Shown here: positions 55,257 through 64,000 of the stretch, piece after piece
Numbering within the stretch: the stretch's first letter is position 1
Layout: every line of letters begins with the position of its first letter
NCBI RefSeq assembly: GCF_964355755.1
Contig: NC_092671.1
Span: 9,869,001-9,933,000, forward strand
Source: Antedon mediterranea
Lineage: Eukaryota; Echinodermata; Crinoidea; Comatulida; Antedonidae
Direction: 5' to 3'
Length of the DNA stretch: 64,000 nucleotides
The notes under the pieces: model-generated
Databases searched by the model: none
Told to the model about the DNA's origin: nothing
Seen by the model: the letters and a program-made list of their open reading frames with translations, nothing else
Translations under genes and position numbers: made by a program

Positions 55257-56296
55257 GCCACCAGCCAACCTTATTAACTAACCCAATTAATTGGCGCACG
55301 TAAATGAACACGTGTATATTAACATAGTTCCTAGATCTTTGCAAATTAAAAGCTTTCTAATAATATTATTGTCTTTACGGTATTCTTCCATCCATCTTTA
55401 GATGCAATTGATGTTGAAACTTATGTAAGGGGGCGAGGGAACAGATTTAAATGCCCAACTGGGAAAGGTGAAATATCGGCAGAAACAAGAGAGGGTGCTA
55501 TACAAATGTTAATAATATAGAGGGCGCTATTAACTACAATCTTCCAGAGCCATTGAAGCAATGGATATGGAAGATTTCCACTTTCTATACATTTTTTAAT
55601 CTGGAACTAGACTTGCATAAACAATAAATGTATACGTTATTGGTATATTTTTTCCATAATAATGAATAAGAGAAATTTCACCATAGCTGGTGGTACGTGG
55701 ATGTATAAAAACTCCTGCGCATATTGGGAAACCTCCAAGCTCTCTATGCTACAGCACAATATAAATCCTGGTACAGTAATCTGCAATGCGAAGTTTTGTT
55801 ATAGAAATAAACCACCTGGTATTTTAATATTTTAAGCTTTATTAAAATTATTTTATTAATAAATTGCAATACTAACAAACTAATGTAAATAACAAAACTT
55901 TATTAGTTGGAAATACACACAAATATATAAGGAAAAATAATATTGTTGAATCATTACACTACTACTGTAGTCAAACATTGGGTACACTTGGTAAAAACCA
56001 ATAATATACTGTTTATAAATGCTTAATACATTAGGAATTGGATGTTATCACTAGTGTACCTTTATCATTGGAAAGGCCTACCCACCTCGTTTTTAACATC
56101 TACCACATAATTTACACGACGACTTTCAGAATTTTCTAACATAAAAATAAATACACTGCTTCACCTAATGTCTAATACTAACCAATGATTCTCCGTTCTA
56201 TGTCGAGGGTTAAAATTTGAATATTTTATATTTTCCATATCGGACATGCCACTAAATTGAAAGCTATAAATATCACTACTGTACTATGTATACTAT

Positions 56297-56302
56297 TTTA
56301 TT
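56297..56302 (-). terminator. Likely eIF1 poly(A) signal
   Basis: AATAAA on the minus strand 54 bases after the eIF1 stop codon, followed by AT-rich sequence. A short 3' UTR is usual for this gene; cleavage is inferred. Confidence 0.45.
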
Positions 56303-56355
56303 CCTTGGATATTATTATTCAAAAATTTGACTTATGTAATAACGATCATTTCCAC

Positions 56356-56502
56356 TTAAAAACCATGAACTTTCAACTGGCCTTTTTTAGCCAAGTTAAT
56401 CTCCAAGAGGAACTCGCAAATACTGTTTCGCTTGTCCCCTTGTAATTGTATCACTTCACCATGTTCAGGATGCTCCACTACAGTCCCATTGCAAGCAAAT
56501 TG
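56356..56502 (-). CDS. EIF1: eIF1 coding exon 4
   Basis: Acceptor TTTTTTACAG|CAATTTG, stop TAA at 56358-56356. Encodes QFACNGTVVEHPEHGEVIQL to the C-terminal KVHGF. Confidence 0.97.
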   Translation of the reverse strand, partial: QFACNGTVVEHPEHGEVIQLQGDKRNSICEFLLEINLAKKGQLKVHGF

Positions 56503-58223
56503 CTGTAAAAAATTAAAATTTCAAATTAATTATCAGTACATCACCAGGCAGTTTAGAATTTATTTTTAGCCTGTGGTGTATTGTATATTATATAGCACAT
56601 GTATGATAATGTATGTTTAATTTTTTACGACAAATTTTAAAATACGGTTGTGATAAAAAAAAGTTTTTGTTTTGTAAATTTTTGTAAATTTTAAATAAAG
56701 TACAACACCTATTATGGGCATATTTTCGGTCCTCTTAATATTGTTTAAGTTAAGTGGTCCTAAGTTGATGTTATTTTAGATGACAAATCTCTAGGCTAAG
56801 CTAAGCTAGCCTAGGCCTAAATCATAAAGATTTTCGGGGAAAATAACCAATTTTGGGGAGGTGGGTTCTGCATTAAAAATCGTAAAAAACTCGCAAATTT
56901 CGGGGAACTTGGGACCTCTGAAGTTTTCACAGGGGTGTCCTAAAGAAAGAGGTTCTACTGTAACTATATTCTATTTATTATCGCTAACATAAAATGAATT
57001 TGAATTATAAAGCATGCCAACATCATACTGATTTCCAAAGATAACTTTGTACAGTAGAGCCCGAGTAACGGATTGATTCATTTCGGTATCAAATAAGGCT
57101 GGTTAATGGTTCCAAATAGTCTATCACAGTACTGTAGATAGATATAACTTTTATTATCCTTCTCGTAAAATGTACTTACCTTTTTAAAAACTTTTACCAG
57201 TTTCTTCTTGTCATATGCATCAGATATACCAGAGACTGTGGTTAAAGTCTTCCGGCCGTTTCTCTGCTGGATTCTACAAAATACAACATATTATTAATAA
57301 TTAGCTGTTCTAAATAACCATCAAATGTGCGATGACTCACAGATTAGTAAGATTAAAGGGAGCGAGGGAAGGATTCTCTGGATCCACCTATGTATAGCAA
57401 TAACTGTTATAATGTTCATTTCAAGATGTATTGTCCTCCAAAAACATGAAATATAATAAAAAGGCCATTTTGCAGTTTTAATAAAGTAACTCCGAATAAG
57501 TGATTAAATCAAAAATACAAACTGGCCTATTCAAAATCTGATTTTATTAATTTCCATTTTTCATGTTTTGGAGGAGCAATACATCTTTAAATTACAGTTT
57601 TTAAGGGTTAATCATTTTTTTTTTTTTCAATTTTTGGTCAAAAGTGCATACAGTAAAATTATATGACATTAAAATGGCATATTCAGGGACAATATATCTG
57701 TAATTAAAAGAAAATACTTTAATATTAAGTAATGCATAAATAATTATAAGATTGCCTTTTTTTACCTTATGTGAATGACGGCTTCCTGGCGATTGCCAGA
57801 TTCACTTGAGGCCTCTGTAAATGGATCTAAAAAAGCAAGTTCATATGTTTTTACATACAAAAATAGGCTAGTAGCTAGCATTTAAATGCTTTGCCAAAAA
57901 TATACTTGCTTTAAATTACTAAATTAAGCTAAACTATACTAGTCTAGGCTAGCTATATAAGCCTAGTGACATTAATTGTGAGTAAGCTATTGATAGGCCT
58001 AAAACTCTAGGGTAGAGAATTCCGACACACTAAAGTCGATAATGATTTATACTCAATAATTGGGACGAATAGTCTTTAGTGGATGCCTACAGTGGCAGTG
58101 GATTGCTTATCGACCTGTCTCTTTGTGTTTTATTTGAATTGCCTAGGCCAATAATTACGGTATTTGTCCCATTTTATAATCATAATACTCACCATATGTT
58201 TGTAAATTTTGAATGCCGGACAT
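56356..58223 (-). CDS. EIF1: Eukaryotic translation initiation factor 1 (eIF1/SUI1), 4 exons
   Basis: Coding segments 58223-58193, 57826-57766, 57273-57180 and 56502-56356 give a complete 110-residue protein (human 113). It starts MSGIQNLQTYDPFTEASSES, continues IHIRIQQRNGRKTLTTVSGI and DAYDKKKLVKVFKK, and ends EINLAKKGQLKVHGF. The SUI1 fold spans about residues 27-106. eIF1 binds the 40S subunit beside the P site, promotes scanning and blocks initiation at non-AUG or poor-context codons. It lies on the same strand as LARP4, about 3 kb upstream of it, with its own likely poly(A) signal. The ATG context is poor (GTCTG before ATG, T after), as is typical for eIF1 genes, which autoregulate through their own weak start. 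EIF1 versus EIF1B cannot be told apart outside vertebrates. Confidence 0.97.
57180..57273 (-). CDS. EIF1: eIF1 coding exon 3
   Basis: Acceptor TATTTTGTAG|AATCCAG, donor AAAAAG|GTAAGT, 94 bp. Encodes IQQRNGRKTLTTVSGISDAY and DKKKLVKVFKK, the most conserved eIF1 segment. Confidence 0.97.
57421..57590. mobile_element. MITE in an eIF1 intron
   Basis: AAGATGTATTGTCCTCCAAA at the left mirrors GGAGGAGCAATACATCTTT at the right. Relatives at 59880-60215 and, partial, at 39870-40035. Confidence 0.75.
57766..57826 (-). CDS. EIF1: eIF1 coding exon 2
   Basis: Acceptor TGCTTTTTTAG|ATCCATT, donor ATAAG|GTAAAA, 61 bp. Encodes DPFTEASSESGNRQEAVIHI. Confidence 0.95.
58193..58223 (-). CDS. EIF1: eIF1 coding exon 1
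   Basis: ATG at 58223, encodes MSGIQNLQTY plus the first base of the Asp codon; donor TATG|GTGAGT. Only 31 coding bases. Matches human MSAIQNLHSFD. Confidence 0.93.
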
Positions 58224-58980
58224 CAGACTATCAGTTGTTTCTATTAAAAGTTACAAAAATACTTAATATAGCACGATTGCTTTGGATTTAACTAGGTAGT
58301 TTGAGGAACGAAATCGACGACACAACACAACTCAAATACAGTAAAAATATGGATGACGAGTTGATTGACCCATAACCTACGACGTCACAGTCTCTTCACA
58401 CAAACTGAAAATACGAATACGATACGACATTAGCGCAGGATTTTTTAAACTACTGTATTATTATCATAGGCTAACTTTATAAAAAAAAATAATAAACGAT
58501 TAATAAATATTATAATTAAAAAGAAAAATATCTAATGAATAATGTCACATAATATAATTCATAACTGTTATTATTTTTACTATGGAGTATAATAAATTAT
58601 TATCTAATGTTTTATTTAATTTTATTTCAACTACACCCAACAGCGAAACTCGCCAAATATAGGATGCCTTTAAAATATTTAGATAAATGTATACACGAAC
58701 GCGAAACACTGAAAAATACAAGATGTTATTAACTGTTAATTAATGTTTATATAATTAAACTGTAACAAAATGAAATGTTCAATACATTTGTATACACACA
58801 AAGCCATTTATTATCATTTAAACAAAATGATTGACGTACTCTAACACTAATGACCTCTTTAAAAAAATTATTCAGTAGATCCAGTGATTCTTTGATAAAT
58901 CTTAATTTGCACATTTTATTCGAATATTGCATCACTACTCTGAACAAATTAAAATTTCCCCCTCAACGTTGAGTAAGTAA

Positions 58981-59050
58981 AGCAGAGTGGCGCAGAGGAA
59001 GCGTGCTGGGCCCATAACCGAGGTCCCAGGATCGAAACCTCGCACTGCTA
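58981..59050 (+). pseudogene. Decayed initiator tRNA-Met (CAT) copy
   Basis: Aligns with the two intact copies downstream but is 70 nt instead of 72. Two bases are lost 3' of the anticodon loop, so the 3' side of the anticodon stem (CCCAG) is broken. The T-stem reads CCAGG against CCTCG, and the acceptor 3' strand is CACTGCT, leaving a mismatch to AGCAGAG. A T8 run follows. The CAT anticodon and the A-box region are intact, so it may still be transcribed, but it should not fold normally. Confidence 0.75.
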
Positions 59051-59746
59051 TTTTTTTTGGTTATATACTTTCTCTGATAATGTATTTTGGAGTATTTTTG
59101 TTATGCGAACTCAATAATTTAACAGTAATATAGGAAACTCACAACACGTCAACCTTATTAATAACAAGCATTCATTTATGGAGTTCACTCCCCTATTTTG
59201 TTCAAAGCTCCTCTTATAGATCTAAATGCTGCTTTCATGAAATTCTTAGATTGAGAGAAATTTAATTTTCTATATGTATGTTTTATTATGTTTAATTAAG
59301 TGTGGTTTTCTTGTTTATTCTGTTATATTTGTTTAGGACCACAATGGAAATAAGTTTGCCTTCTCGGTACTTTATTGTGTTTTTATCCTACGATTTTATG
59401 TCAGAATAAAGAAATGAATAAATAAATAAATAAAAAACAAAATTTATTAAACAATTATTTATTGTATTTAAATATCATCAATATTAAATAATTAATAGAT
59501 CTCGGAGATTTTGAGCTAAAATGGTTATTCTAACAATTTATTATTGGCATTGGCCGATGATTGTTTTTTTTTTTGGCAATACTGTAGGCCTACCCGTAAT
59601 TTAAAAATTATTCAGTAGAGAGGGAGATATCCCAAGAATATATATCAGATAATATTATATACATCTTAATTTGCACATTTTATTCGAATATTGCATCACT
59701 CTGAACACATTTAAATTCCCCCCTCAACGTTGACTACGTATGGTAA

Positions 59747-59818
59747 AGCAGAGTGGCGCAGCGGAAGCGTGCTGGGCCCATAACCCAGAGGTCCGAGGAT
59801 CGAAACCTCGCTCTGCTA
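59747..59818 (+). tRNA. Initiator tRNA-Met (CAT)
   Basis: 72 nt with acceptor AGCAGAG/CTCTGCT, anticodon loop CCCATAA (CAT at 59779-59781), T-stem CGAGG/CCTCG and T-loop ATCGAAA. The marks of a eukaryotic initiator are present: A1:U72 pair, three G:C pairs next to the anticodon loop, and A instead of T at position 54. No intron. A T5 run four bases downstream can end Pol III transcription. The copy sits in a tandemly duplicated unit with 58981 and 60617. Confidence 0.96.
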
Positions 59819-59879
59819 TATTTTTGTTGTTGTATATAGGGCCTACTTTCTTTGATAATGTATTTTTTTACGTAAACTA

Positions 59880-60215
59880 TTTAAAGATGTATTGTCCTCT
59901 GAACAAATAATATGTTAAATTGTTTTTGTTTAATATGCCATTTTGGTCACATAGGCTAATTGTTACCGACAACTAAATTTGAATCGAAAACAATGTATTT
60001 ACCTGAAAAAACTGTAATTTAAAGCAAAAAAATAGTCAAATTGGCTGCCAGTCAATGGGTTTTTGGTTGAATTTGACCATTTATTTAGCCATTTTATATG
60101 AGAAAACATTTTTTTTTTTTACGGAAGGGATCCTTAATTAAACTAAATAACCTATTCAAAGTCTGATTTAATTAATCTTCATTTTTCATGTTTTTAGTGG
60201 GGGACAATACATTTT
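59880..60215. mobile_element. MITE of the AAGATGTATTGTCC family in the tRNA repeat
   Basis: Left TTAAAGATGTATTGTCCTCT mirrors right GGGGGACAATACATTTTAA. Explains the extra length of the second tRNA unit. Confidence 0.7.
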
Positions 60216-60616
60216 AACAACAATCATACCAATAAAACAACAAATTTGAATCGTATTTATTTATTTGCCATAACGTTAAATACCATTGACAAGTTGTACA
60301 ACGTTCATAAAAAGAACAATTACTTATTATATGTTATCATCAATATTAATAATTAGGGCTAATAATAGATCCCGGAGATTTTGAGCTACAATTTCCATTC
60401 TAACAATTTATTATTGTAGGCATTGGCCGATGATTGTTCTTTGGCAATACAGTACCCGTACCCGTAATAAAATATTCCGAGTAGATCCAGGGAGATGTCC
60501 AAAGAATAATATATCAGATAATATTTAAATAGATCTTGATTTGCACATTTTATTCGAATATTGCATCACTCTGAACAAATTTAAATTCCCCCCTCAACGT
60601 TAACTAAGTATGGTAA

Positions 60617-60688
60617 AGCAGAGTGGCGCAGAGGAAGCGTGCTGGGCCCATAACCCAGAGGTCCGAGGATCGAAACCTCGCTCTGCTA
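60617..60688 (+). tRNA. Initiator tRNA-Met (CAT)
   Basis: Identical to the 59747 copy except one base in the D arm (GCAGAGG for GCAGCGG). All initiator identity features are kept. It is followed by a T8 run at 60691-60698, a good Pol III terminator. The upstream flank is also shared with the other copies, including TTTGCACATTTTATTCGAAT. Confidence 0.96.
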
Positions 60689-62054
60689 TCTTTTTTTTAC
60701 ACTTTCTCTGATAATGTAATTTTTGGCGTATTTTTTTACGTGAACACTATTTAACAATAATTATACCTTTTAAACACATTTTTTTAATCTTATTTGCCAT
60801 CAAAATACAATAAATAAATACCAAAGTTATACAACGTTCATAAAAAGAACAAAACAATTATTTTTTATATTTAAATATCATCAATATTAAATTTAATAGA
60901 TCCCGAACAACTTATTATTGTAGGCATTGGCCAATGATTGTTTTTGTCAATACAGTAGGCCTACTGAGCTTCAATTCAAGTTGACTTTAACAATAATATA
61001 AAATAAAGGCTTCTTTTGTCATTTTTTTTTGTACGGAATGTCAGAATAGATTTAATTAAACGAAATGTTATACTTGTAATGTTTCTTTTAATTATTTTAC
61101 CTTGCCCATATGCGAATCGGCAAAAGTCGTAAATTGTCGGACGGTTTTACGAGTTCGGTCTTCTTTTCCTATTCCGTTTTATGCGTTTGGCCTTCGTGAC
61201 GTAAGGCGTTGTACGGTAATGTTAGCTACATCTGTCCCTCGGTCGTAATTGTGTCAAATAAAAATAATAATTATATGTTTTTAAGTTGCTTGAACGTTAT
61301 GCAGCCTTGCAGGGTGTAGAAAACGAATCTTTTAATTCTCTTAACCTGATTAGCAAAAAAGAATATTCGGAGATGAGAAACTTAATATTAGTATAGCCTA
61401 CTGGAACAGCACCATCGAGCCAAAGATATACGACGCAGATCAGTTGATTTTAAATCAGCATTACAGTTTATATCTACAGTATATTGTGTTAAGTTTAGTT
61501 TTTCAATATGTTCTGTTCTGTTTCTTCTGCATCGCATATTGTGAGTGCGACTGATTCAAAGGTAGGCCTATGGTCAACAAAGTAAATAAATAATAAATAA
61601 ATATCAATCTATTGTGGACCGTTAATGATAGGTTTGAGCATGGAGGTTGAGTAATAGAATATTTTTCTTTCTTCTCCGTGTTTTATATTTACCACTTTGC
61701 ACTCTTGCCTGGTACGCATTGGTATACGTTGAACCATCAGTGTTTGCTGAGCCTCAAGCTAGCAGACCACATACGAGGCACAATGTTGCTATCTCAGTTT
61801 TTATTACGTGTTCTTTTCCTCTCATATCGTGACTTGGTGTAGATTAAAGTTTTGATTAACCACAATAGCTAGCAATGTAAACAATTAGGCTCACCCCTTC
61901 TGTTGTTAATGCGTGAATTTCGTACTGGAGCTGAGAATTCATACACCATGTGCTATTATTAATGTACTAACTCAGAATGATAGGCCTACACTCGTGTCAG
62001 AATTCAGAATAATTTTACTGTACATGTATTTTTATGTCGTGCAGCATGAATAAA

Positions 62055-62575
62055 TACAAATAAGAAGAATGCAAATACCTCGGTAGTAACTTAATTAAGA
62101 TAGGCCTACAGAAAAAGACATTAAAAGAAGATCACTTAGCAGCTATGGCAGTAATGCATATAGTCATCAATAGTTCAAATCATCTATAACACAAAACGAT
62201 GTCCATTTGTGAAGAAATGCCGACTGTTTGATGAACATAGAGGTAGTATTTTGTTATATATATACATAATGAACTCTGGGTACCCAACAAAATATTGAAG
62301 GATCTATAGCATAGTTATCACTGCAAAATGTTGCGAAAGATAATGAATATTAAATTAACAAATGAAACTACAAAGAAAGTTACAAGACCGAGACAAAAAG
62401 CAAGCTGGATAAACCAAAAAAAAAAAATGTAGACTTTAGCACAATCACAAACCATCCTGCCCAAAACAGAAAAATATGGAAACAAATCATGGAAAGCATA
62501 ATGTCTGAATAGCGGAAACGGAAAGAAGCAGCATCAGCATCAGGAATCGGAAACTTTAATTCTCTCCATGACGGG
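62055..62575 (+). mobile_element. Probable decayed non-LTR retrotransposon tail
   Basis: Frames broken by shifts and stops read KYLGSNLIK, then TEKDIKRRSLSSYGSNA, and later TRPRQKASWINQ and PAQNRKIWKQIMES. These patterns resemble the C-terminal part of endonuclease/reverse transcriptase proteins (KYLGS...EKDI..R and RPRQ.W). Weak. Confidence 0.4.
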
Positions 62576-62824
62576 TTCATCCTCCTTTAAAGATCGGTAC
62601 CTATCGTCGGAACAGGGAGTTGTAAAATAAGCACAACTCCCTGGTCGGAAGGATGCAATTGATAAAAATTCGTTTTGGTTAAATTATGTACTTGCATGCC
62701 TTTTGGATACATTATACAATGTATCGAAGAAGGCATGATTAGGCCTACCTCTGATAAGCTGTCAGGGTTAGCTAAGGACCGTTGTGGCTGGGGGAAAGGT
62801 TGTAGTCGCCTGCTCCGCAGCCGA

Positions 62825-62849
62825 CTGATGATGATGATGATGATGATGA
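62825..62849 (+). repeat. GAT/ATG trinucleotide microsatellite
   Basis: ACTGATGATGATGATGATGA-type run. Confidence 0.9.
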
Positions 62850-64000
62850 CAATGTATCATTTTCAATTTACAAAATAAATAACAATACTGTACTTGATTA
62901 AAAATTAAAAAATAACATTTACGACTGTGGCATACTGCCTCATACTATGTAGGTTTACTGGGTGAAAGTTTGAAAATTGAGAGGTGATTAAAATATTTGT
63001 TTTATATGGAAATAAGCAACGGTGTATATTCCATTGCTAATTGCTCCTTGATTATTATACCATCTCATTATACTTTCATAAACAATTTGTTACAATAAAA
63101 TATTTTATTAAGAACATCGATCGCTTGAAAGGGCTTGTAAAGAGCAGCCAGGGAGTGGCGAATAGCTTTATTACAAAAGAAACAATGTTCTAATTCGTAT
63201 TTGGATCAGCTTTTAGGCCGACCGATCGATGATTGTCTAACTTGACTTTGAAGATGCCGACTATTGTAATTATTAAGTATATCATAACGATAAAAGAGCG
63301 GTAGCTTAATCCGGAAAATGATCGGTATGTAAAAGCACATTAATTTGAATAGAATTATTTATTTTATTTTAACAATATTTGACGACGGTGGTCCATCCAG
63401 CGGAAGCTGATCATCAGCGACAAAAATACAATTTGACAAGGAATTAACATACAAATAAACATTAAAAAAAATTAACAATATAAAATTAATTAATTGAAAT
63501 TATTGGCAATGAAGTAAAAAGTATCAAAATTGGGTTCAGATATATGAAATGTTAAACTTTCAGCACACTTTTAAATAGTAAGTTTCTCCACGATTGATTT
63601 AAAAAGCATTTTTTTTCATGTAGGTCGATACGCGGTCTTTTTTTTTTTTGGTTTTCTTCGAATAAATTTGGTTTTAAACAAAAAATCATTTATCTACATT
63701 AGTAGTAAATGTTCGAACTAGATCCCAGTGTCAAGCTCGGTATACCTGGTTGGTACGCGGTACGATTCGGTTTGTATACATCATACTGTACTAAGTGTTG
63801 ATACTTGGAATACTCATTTCTCCATGGTATAAGAGTTTAGGAGAAAACGAAGAAATTTAAATGCACTTTATTTGACCATTTGACTGTTGGTCGGGTTGCC
63901 CAATAGTACACTTGACAATGAGCGGAAGAACACATTACAATCAGAGAGAATCGAATAAAGAATGTCGGTAAGAATGTACTTAAATTAATAGGATCTTTGC

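Larger units (their letters stand above)
53231..56296. other. Intergenic region between LARP4 and eIF1
   Basis: 3 kb with a SINE fragment (54231), a MITE (55152) and no convincing gene. The 61-codon frame at 54412-54597 has no recognisable content. Confidence 0.65.
58870..60960 (+). repeat. Tandem duplication carrying the tRNA-iMet genes (three units)
   Basis: Three diverged units, each with the same 5' flank (containing CGAATATTGCATCACT and CCCTCAACGTT), an initiator tRNA, then CTCTGATAATGTA-like sequence and a shared 3' block (ATCATCAATATTAA, GGCATTGGCC.ATGATTGTT). tRNA starts are 766 and 870 bp apart; the second unit is longer because a small TIR element (59880-60215) is inserted in it. 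Confidence 0.8.
60961..64000. other. Region downstream of the tRNA cluster
   Basis: 3 kb, AT-rich, with a possible LINE relic (62055-62575) and an ATG/GAT trinucleotide run (62825-62849). I see no gene here; exons of a neighbour could be missed. Confidence 0.55.

Noticed and set aside
62380-62580. Minus-strand 66-codon frame with hydrophobic segments
   Set aside because: Antisense of the probable LINE tail; no start context or homology.
1-64000. CRISPR arrays, operons, bacterial or organellar sequence
   Set aside because: None seen; introns, spliced genes, SINEs and Pol III tRNAs mark this as animal nuclear DNA.

Overview
The window looks like AT-rich nuclear DNA of a marine invertebrate animal. 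The genes are split by long introns, the proteins are close to vertebrate orthologues, and short mobile elements and frequent 'taggcctac' words fill the introns. An echinoderm or another invertebrate deuterostome is my best guess. That is an inference from style and protein similarity, not something the sequence proves.

Layout. (1) Positions 1436-52084, minus strand: one large gene for a La-related protein of the LARP4/4B type. I could join 14 coding exons whose splice sites and phases all agree, giving 826 residues: PAM2 motif, La motif, RRM, FPPLPG motif and a basic C-terminus. A possible untranslated first exon lies near 52.9-53.2 kb. (2) Its largest intron (34769-52033) carries a 7.3 kb Tc1/mariner-class DNA transposon at 36339-43639 with TA target duplications. 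The transposon has an intron-containing DD34E transposase on the plus strand and, on the minus strand, a three-exon gene for a 426-residue protein with a Tudor/SH3-like start, an acidic tract, a nuclear localisation signal, a coiled coil and a C-terminal BEN-like domain. Arrays of a GTTGAA-type word sit inside both ends. The transposon is itself inserted in an older TIR element (36151-44123). (3) Positions 56356-58223, minus strand: a complete four-exon gene for translation initiation factor eIF1 (110 residues). (4) Positions 58981-60688, plus strand: three tandemly duplicated initiator tRNA-Met loci, two intact and one decayed. (5) 61-64 kb: no gene recognised, only a probable decayed LINE tail.

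Functionally the host loci all concern cytoplasmic mRNA translation: LARP4 (a PABP- and poly(A)-associated factor), eIF1 (start-codon fidelity) and initiator tRNA (eIF1's partner in the scanning complex). The introns hold tandem arrays (43-bp satellite at 16.25-17.27 kb, 28-bp array at 14.06-14.61 kb, 17-, 18- and 23-bp minisatellites), several MITE families with matching inverted ends, tRNA-derived SINE fragments and non-LTR retrotransposon fragments.

The strongest candidate for something undescribed is the Tc1-type transposon carrying the BEN-domain accessory gene.
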